Below, piece by piece: positions 59,482-64,000 of a stretch of 64,000 nt of DNA; within the stretch, counting starts at the first letter, position 1, and every line of letters starts with the position of its first letter. Both the position numbers and the translations under genes were made by a program. The notes beneath the pieces were generated by a model. That model searched no databases and was not told the origin of the DNA. It saw only the letters and a program-made list of their open reading frames with translations. This DNA is from Palsa-1439 sp050015495 (GTDB taxonomy: Bacteria > Verrucomicrobiota > Verrucomicrobiia > Palsa-1439), in contig JBEKBH010000015.1 in assembly GCA_050015495.1 (NCBI GenBank), positions 30,089 through 94,088 on the forward strand, given 5' to 3'.

Positions 59482-59940
59482 CTACACCCGCGCTTCGGGT
59501 GTGCCGGCCTTCAGCGCCCGTCGCACGGCCGAAAGAAGTTCACTCTTGTCGAGCGGCTTGTTGAGGTATTCACAGGCGCCATTGCGGATCGTTTCCATGT
59601 ACTGACCCCAGTCGCCAAAGGCGGTGATAATGATCACTGGCACCTTGGGAAACGCCGCCTTGACAGCGTTGAGGAACGCCGTGCCGGTCATCCCGGGCAT
59701 GGACACGTCGGTGATGACGAGGTCGAACGGCTTCTTCGTGTCGTTGATAAACTGCATGGCGCTGGGCGCGTCAGCATGCGGGAGGACCTCGAAGCCGTCT
59801 TTCTCCAGCACCTTCTTGAGCGCCTTCAGCACTTCGACATCGTCATCCACCAATAAAATCGCTGTTTGTCGGTCGGTTTCCCTCACGCTCGACGGAATAG
59901 CACTGTGAATGCCACAAGGAGCGCCGTTTGCGCAACCCAT
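59482..59940 (-). CDS. Stand-alone response-regulator receiver
   Basis: 152 residues from the ATG at 59940; a GTG at 59886 would give a tighter receiver of 134. ILLVDDDVEVLKALKKVLEKDG, the acceptor Asp in DLVITDVSMPGMTG, IIITAFGD and NKPLDKSELL are all standard. There is no output domain, so it acts by phosphotransfer or protein contact. It follows the NtrC regulator and globin kinase genes on the same strand. Confidence 0.9.
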   Translation of the reverse strand: MGCANGAPCGIHSAIPSSVRETDRQTAILLVDDDVEVLKALKKVLEKDGFEVLPHADAPSAMQFINDTKKPFDLVITDVSMPGMTGTAFLNAVKAAFPKVPVIIITAFGDWGQYMETIRNGACEYLNKPLDKSELLSAVRRALKAGTPEARV

Positions 59941-60049
59941 TGACGCCAAGCTTGTTGGAAATCCACTCGCAAAACCAGAGGATGCCGTCCTATCTGCCAG
60001 CTTGTCAGCCACGACGCCGCTTGGCGACAACTTGACACATACGCGCCCT

Positions 60050-61411
60050 TTAGTTTTCTGGCTTCGAGAACCGCCGATAAAGCGTCCGTGACGATATCCC
60101 AAGGAGCTTGGCGGCCTTCTCTTTGTCGCCGCCACATTGATTGAGTGCGGCGGCAATGATCCGATCCTCGGCTTCCGCCATCGGCAAACCAATGGGAATG
60201 GTGATCGATGGCCCCAGAGATTCTCCACCGGCGCTGACCGAGGGCGGAGGGTTCAACTGAAACATCTGGATGGTGTCGCCCGACGCGACGACAATGGCGC
60301 GTTGCATCGAGTTTTCCAGCTCGCGAACGTTGCCGGGCCACGGGTGACCGGCCAATTGTTCCAGGGCCGCCGGCGCGAACCCGTGCACGTTTTTCTGCAT
60401 CCGTGTCGCGTACTTCTTCAGAAAATGCTCCGCCAACAAGGGAATATCCTCGACGCGCTGCCGCAGCGAGGGTAACTGGACATTCACCACGTTGAGACGG
60501 TAGAACAGGTCCTCGCGAAATTCCCCGTCGGCAATCGCCTGGCGAATGTCCACGTGCGTCGCGCTGATCACGCGGACGTCCACCTGCACATCCTTGACGC
60601 TGCCGAGACGCTGAAAACGGCCGTCCTGCAACACGCGCAGCAGCTTCGCCTGCAATTGCGGGCTCATCTCCGCGATCTCGTCGAGAAACAGCGTGCCGCC
60701 ATCGGCCAGCTCGAACTTCCCGGGCTTGGAACCCGCCGCGCCGGTGAACGCCCCGCGTTCGTAGCCGAACAACTCGCTTTCCAGCAGCGTTTCGGGAATC
60801 GCCGCGCAACTGATCTTCACAATCGCATGATCGCGCCGCTGGCTCAGGTTGTGGATCACGTCGGCCACGACTTCCTTGCCCGTGCCGCTCTCGCCCTGGA
60901 TGAGCACGCTGACGTCCGTCGGCGCGATTTGGCGGATGAGTTTCTTGACCGCCACCATCGGATCGCTGTTGCCAATCAGCGCGTCTTCGCTGCGTTGCTG
61001 CTGCAATTCCTCGCGCAACCGCCGGTTCTCTTCCGCGAGCCGCTGCTTCTCGACGGCCTTGCTCACGGCCTTGACCAGCGCCATGCGGTCGAGCGGTTTC
61101 TCGATGAAATCGTACGCACCGAGCCGCATCGCCTCGACCGCCTTCTCGACCGTGGCATGCCCGGTGATGACGATGACCTCGACCGTCGGGCGGATCTCCT
61201 TGGCGCGTTTCAGCACCTGGATGCCCTCCAGGTCCGGCAGCATCAGGTCGGTGATCAACAGGTCGGCGCCATCGCTTTCGAATTTCGCCAGGCCATCGGT
61301 CGCGGTGTTGAGCGATGTGACATGGTAGCCTTCCTTGGCGAGAATCTTCTCCGCCGCCGTGCACAGCGCTTCTTCATCGTCAATCAACAGGATCTCAGCT
61401 CTTCGGGGCAT
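60050..61411 (-). CDS. NtrC-family sigma-54 response regulator
   Basis: 453 residues from the ATG at 61411. Receiver with Asp55 (LLITDLMLPDLEG), AAA+ domain with GESGTGKE, the sigma-54 contact loop GAFTGA and GTLFLDEIAEM, then a Fis-type helix-turn-helix (EKAAKLLGISSRTLYRRF). It overlaps the gene of its likely kinase by 17 bases. It is the second sigma-54 activator in the window and could also act on the TGGCA-type promoters found around the cytochromes. Confidence 0.93.
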   Translation of the reverse strand: MPRRAEILLIDDEEALCTAAEKILAKEGYHVTSLNTATDGLAKFESDGADLLITDLMLPDLEGIQVLKRAKEIRPTVEVIVITGHATVEKAVEAMRLGAYDFIEKPLDRMALVKAVSKAVEKQRLAEENRRLREELQQQRSEDALIGNSDPMVAVKKLIRQIAPTDVSVLIQGESGTGKEVVADVIHNLSQRRDHAIVKISCAAIPETLLESELFGYERGAFTGAAGSKPGKFELADGGTLFLDEIAEMSPQLQAKLLRVLQDGRFQRLGSVKDVQVDVRVISATHVDIRQAIADGEFREDLFYRLNVVNVQLPSLRQRVEDIPLLAEHFLKKYATRMQKNVHGFAPAALEQLAGHPWPGNVRELENSMQRAIVVASGDTIQMFQLNPPPSVSAGGESLGPSITIPIGLPMAEAEDRIIAAALNQCGGDKEKAAKLLGISSRTLYRRFSKPEN

Positions 61412-62966
61412 GGATGGACTCCTCGGCGCACGGTAGTTCGATGATGAACGTGGTGCCCTGGCCGGGCGCACTCTCGCAACGAATCGTCCCGCCGTGTTCG
61501 GCGACGACTTGTTGCACCAACGGCAATCCCAGGCCCGTGCCGCTCGGTTTCGTGCTGAAAAACGGCTTGAAGATCTGCTGGCGCTCTTCTTCCGTCATTC
61601 CTTTGCCGGTATCGGAAATCGTCAGCACGATGACGGACCGCACCCGCGCCGTGCGCAGGGTGAGCGTCCCGCCATTGGGCATCGCTTCAATCGAGTTGCG
61701 CACGAGATTCAGGACCGCCTGCCACAACTGGCTTTCGTCACCGTCGATGGCCGGGAGCGGTTCAAACAAATCGGTTTCGACATTTACCCCGGTCGCGGCG
61801 AACAGGGATTCCATAAACGAAATTCCCTGGGAGATCGCTTCATTCAGCGAGATGCGCGACCGCCGCGGCTTGGGCATGCGCGCGAACTGCAAATAATCCT
61901 CCGTCACTCGCTGGATGCGCCGCACCTCCGAGTCGATCGACCGCAACAGGGACCGCGCTTCGTCGCCGGCCCCGGCCCGCTCCTTCGCCAGCATCTCGAT
62001 CTCATCCCCCACCAGGTCGATGTTCAGCGTGATCGAACTGAGCGGATTGCGGATTTCGTGCGCCAGTCGCGCCGACATCGCGCCAATGACCGCCAGCCGC
62101 TCCGCCCGCAGCTTGTCTTCCTCAAGCCGCTTGCGCTCGGTAATGTCACGCAGGATCGCCGACCGGCCAATCGGGTGTCCCTGCGGATCGCGCAGCAGGG
62201 AAACGCTGACCTCCACGGGCACTCGCCGGCCGTCCTTGGCCAGCCGGACCGTTTCCAGGTGACAGTGCCCGTCACGGGCGATCTCGCGTTCAATGCGCTG
62301 TAATTCGCCCATCTTGAGCACCTCGGGTGGCACGAGCATCGCCAGCGGGTTGCCGACAATCTCCTCGGCGCGCCAGCCAAATACGCCCTCGGCGGCCCGG
62401 TTCCATGAGCGGATATGGTTTTCCGCGTCGAGTGCGAAAATCACATCGGCGGAATCGTTGACGATGCTTTCCAACTGCTGCAAATGGCGGTACCGGTCGC
62501 TGACGATGTACGCATCCATCGCCAGCGACGCATCGAGCATGAACACCTTCTCCAACGCAAGGATCGATTCGTACGCGCGATCCGGATCGTTGGCGAAGAA
62601 TTCGCGAATGAGCGGGACGAACAACCGGAAGTAGATGTTGTACCCCAACAGATACCACCGGGGACTCAGCCCCACGCGCTCATGCGTCTTCCCAACGCGC
62701 AGCCGGTCCTCGAAATACGCGTCGTCAAACACGCCATCCGTAATCCGCAGGAGGTAATCGCGCTGGAGCTTTTTCAGACGCTCGACGGTCGTGCGGTCGC
62801 GCAGCAATTGCGCGGCTTCGGGAAACGCGAGCAATTGCACGTAGAACGCATCTTCAACCGCCACGACGTGCTTTTCGAACAACGGGCGCAACGCCCGGAG
62901 CGATTCAGCATCGCGTGGCGTCAACCCGAGAAACATCAGCCGTTGCTCTCGTTCCGTGGGGGACAT
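61395..62966 (-). CDS. Globin-coupled sensor histidine kinase (protoglobin-PAS-kinase)
   Basis: 523 residues, no membrane helices. The N-terminal 155 residues match the protoglobin/globin-coupled sensor fold; the proximal haem ligand is probably His95 in RVGKTHERVGLSPRWYLLGY. A PAS domain follows (about 165-285: IVNDSADVIFALDAENHIRSWNRAAEGVFGW). Kinase core with His in SARLAHEIRNPLSSI, then NLVRNSIEAMP, SDTGKGM and GTGLGLPL. It probably senses oxygen (or NO) in the cytoplasm and signals to the NtrC regulator just downstream. Confidence 0.88.
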   Translation of the reverse strand: MSPTEREQRLMFLGLTPRDAESLRALRPLFEKHVVAVEDAFYVQLLAFPEAAQLLRDRTTVERLKKLQRDYLLRITDGVFDDAYFEDRLRVGKTHERVGLSPRWYLLGYNIYFRLFVPLIREFFANDPDRAYESILALEKVFMLDASLAMDAYIVSDRYRHLQQLESIVNDSADVIFALDAENHIRSWNRAAEGVFGWRAEEIVGNPLAMLVPPEVLKMGELQRIEREIARDGHCHLETVRLAKDGRRVPVEVSVSLLRDPQGHPIGRSAILRDITERKRLEEDKLRAERLAVIGAMSARLAHEIRNPLSSITLNIDLVGDEIEMLAKERAGAGDEARSLLRSIDSEVRRIQRVTEDYLQFARMPKPRRSRISLNEAISQGISFMESLFAATGVNVETDLFEPLPAIDGDESQLWQAVLNLVRNSIEAMPNGGTLTLRTARVRSVIVLTISDTGKGMTEEERQQIFKPFFSTKPSGTGLGLPLVQQVVAEHGGTIRCESAPGQGTTFIIELPCAEESIHAPKS

Positions 62967-63605
62967 TCCAAGCCAAGCCTACGAACGCACTGACAGGATG
63001 TCAACGCGTAAGCGCCTGCATCGCGCTGGCTTGAGTTGGGGCGCGCCGATAGCGGCGGGGACGGGAGGGTGTGCTCGTTCCACATCCCCCAAGACTGGCT
63101 TTCGACCGGGTGAGCGGATTCACGAGGTGACGATCGCTTGGGAGAGCCTCGTGCGCGAAGCAGCGGCAACATTGGGGGAGACGCTGTTTGATGCGCGGGA
63201 TCGGGATGTCGTGGGGGTGTTCTGATGAATGTCGAGGAAGCAATCGTTGCTCTCGGTGAAACCGCGCTGTGGGTCGAGTGCGACGTGTACGGACCGCGCC
63301 TACGGCGGGCCGGGCGTGAACGAGGCGATTGTCGCGGTAGGTAAGTAAATGTGTGCGTCAATTGCCTGCGGAAGAATAGGAGCAAATGGGGGACCCCTGC
63401 TGAGGGTGTGGGCTCTCGAGTCCAAGGCGTTCCAAGGGGTGGGATGTCCGGCGGCGTCGCGCAACGCGCGTGTAGACAGCGGACAAGTTCCTACGCTTCC
63501 TCGCTCCACAAAGTTCGTGTGTTCGGCTGGAGAAGTGCCTAACATGTCCATCAGGCAGACGATGTTCTTGCGACAACATTACCAGGGGCTGGCTGGTGTG
63601 GCACA
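62967..63605. other. Intergenic region with possible gene remnants
   Basis: No intact gene is supported. Short plus-strand frames read like fragments (IHEVTIAWESLVREAAATLG near 63120; MNVEEAIVALGETALWVECD from 63224; GGPGVNEAIVAVGK ending near 63348). The last two share an EAIVAxG motif, as if a short coding segment had been duplicated and broken. It contains dispersed repeat copy 2. Confidence 0.4.
63397..63423. repeat. Dispersed repeat, copy 2
   Basis: CTGCTGAGGGTGTGGGCTCT and the next seven bases match 18187-18213 at 24 of 27 positions. Confidence 0.65.
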
Positions 63606-64000
63606 ATGAAAAAGGCTTGGATCTCACTGACCGCAGTGTGCGCATTGGTCATCGGGGTGTACGTATGTGTGGTCCAACCGGGTGTGTTCGAACTCGGGGG
63701 TCCGAATACGGCGGACGCGTACTACAATTTGTTGGTGCAGGGGTTTCGCGCCGGCCAGCTCAGCCTGAAGAAAGATGTGCCGTCCGAGTTCGCACAACTC
63801 GCCGACCCGTATGATCCGACCACCAATGAACGCTATCGGCATGGCCCTGCCCGGTTACACGACCTGAGTTATTACAAGGGGAAGTTCTACCTCTATTTTG
63901 GGGTGACGCCCGCCGTGCTCTTGTTCTGGCCCTATGCGGCGCTGACCGGCCACTATCTGTCACAAAAAGACGGCGGGGTGATTTTTTGTGTGGTCGGCTT
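63606..64000 (+). CDS. Membrane protein of glycosyltransferase-like type, 3' truncated by window edge
   Basis: 131 residues visible from the ATG at 63607 region (first codon begins at the last A of GCACAATG). One N-terminal membrane helix (AWISLTAVCALVIGVYVCVV), then a soluble loop (NTADAYYNLLVQGFRAGQLS, LADPYDPTTNERYRHGPARL, HDLSYYKGKFYLYFGVTP) and the start of another helix (AVLLFWPYAALTGHYL). The pattern 'YYN..V.GF..GQL' and 'LHDLSYY.GK.YLYFG.TP' is that of large multi-span proteins related to dolichol-phosphate-mannose-type glycosyltransferases. The exact family cannot be fixed from this part. Confidence 0.65.
   Translation, partial: MKKAWISLTAVCALVIGVYVCVVQPGVFELGGPNTADAYYNLLVQGFRAGQLSLKKDVPSEFAQLADPYDPTTNERYRHGPARLHDLSYYKGKFYLYFGVTPAVLLFWPYAALTGHYLSQKDGGVIFCVVG

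Noticed and set aside
1..64000. CRISPR array, integrase, transposase or rRNA genes
   Set aside because: I found no regularly spaced repeats, no tyrosine or serine recombinase motifs, no IS ends with a transposase frame and no rRNA sequence.

Overview
The window is GC-rich DNA from a Gram-negative bacterium with tightly packed, often overlapping genes. A PEP-CTERM protein, a ClpS/DUF2017 pair, many Ser/Thr/Asn-rich secreted proteins and a very large c-type cytochrome inventory point to Verrucomicrobiota or a related PVC/planctomycete-like lineage. That is inference only: no rRNA or taxonomic marker lies in the window.

Layout. 0-9.4 kb is housekeeping: the end of a DNA polymerase III delta-prime-like gene, an O-antigen-ligase/TPR protein, accB-accC, a PPi-type phosphofructokinase, thiE, a PfkB kinase, a PEP-CTERM protein, clpS with partners, and tRNA-Gly(CCC). 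9.4-12.9 kb is a gene-poor zone of tiny orphan genes with a three-copy degenerate repeat. 12.9-18.1 kb holds a CydA-like membrane protein fused to two c-haem domains, its membrane partner, and a sulfur module (ArsR, rhodanese, CoA-disulfide reductase). 18.1-20.25 kb is a NACHT NTPase gene between two copies of a 21-bp direct repeat, a candidate defence insertion. 20.25-26.6 kb is a minus-strand operon joining the last two steps of siroheme-dependent haem synthesis (AhbD, AhbC), a third radical-SAM protein, a tiny gene, and FeoA-FeoB ferrous iron uptake. PspC and PadR genes follow.

28.5-50.8 kb is the main feature: four blocks of minus-strand multihaem cytochrome genes. (1) A 9-haem secreted cytochrome, an 8-haem lipoprotein and an outer-membrane beta-barrel look like a porin-cytochrome conduit. 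(2) An 11-kb overlapping operon runs resB, hemA, ccsA, an 11-haem cytochrome c/cytochrome b fusion, an 8-haem cytochrome, HybA-like Fe-S protein, HybB/NrfD-like protein, a sensor kinase with its own c-haem motif, and an NtrC-type regulator. (3) A tetrahaem cytochrome. (4) A NapC/ImcH-like 7-haem protein, a 9-haem cytochrome, a Rieske protein and a cytochrome b. Sequences of the form TGGCA-N6-[C/T]TGC or close to it, typical of sigma-54 promoters, lie just upstream of each block and of ahbD. I infer that the NtrC-type regulator, reading redox state through the haem kinase, may switch on electron-transfer and haem-supply operons together. A fused siroheme decarboxylase (AhbA-AhbB) gene is divergent from block 4, so the dedicated steps from siroheme to haem all lie here.

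52-64 kb: a secreted vWA/Ig-like giant protein; small genes in reverse orientation separated by integron attC-like sites (GNAT acetyltransferase, small membrane proteins) with no integrase in view; an IscS/NifS-like cysteine desulfurase; a protoglobin-PAS histidine kinase with an NtrC regulator and a lone receiver; and the start of a membrane protein gene cut by the window edge.
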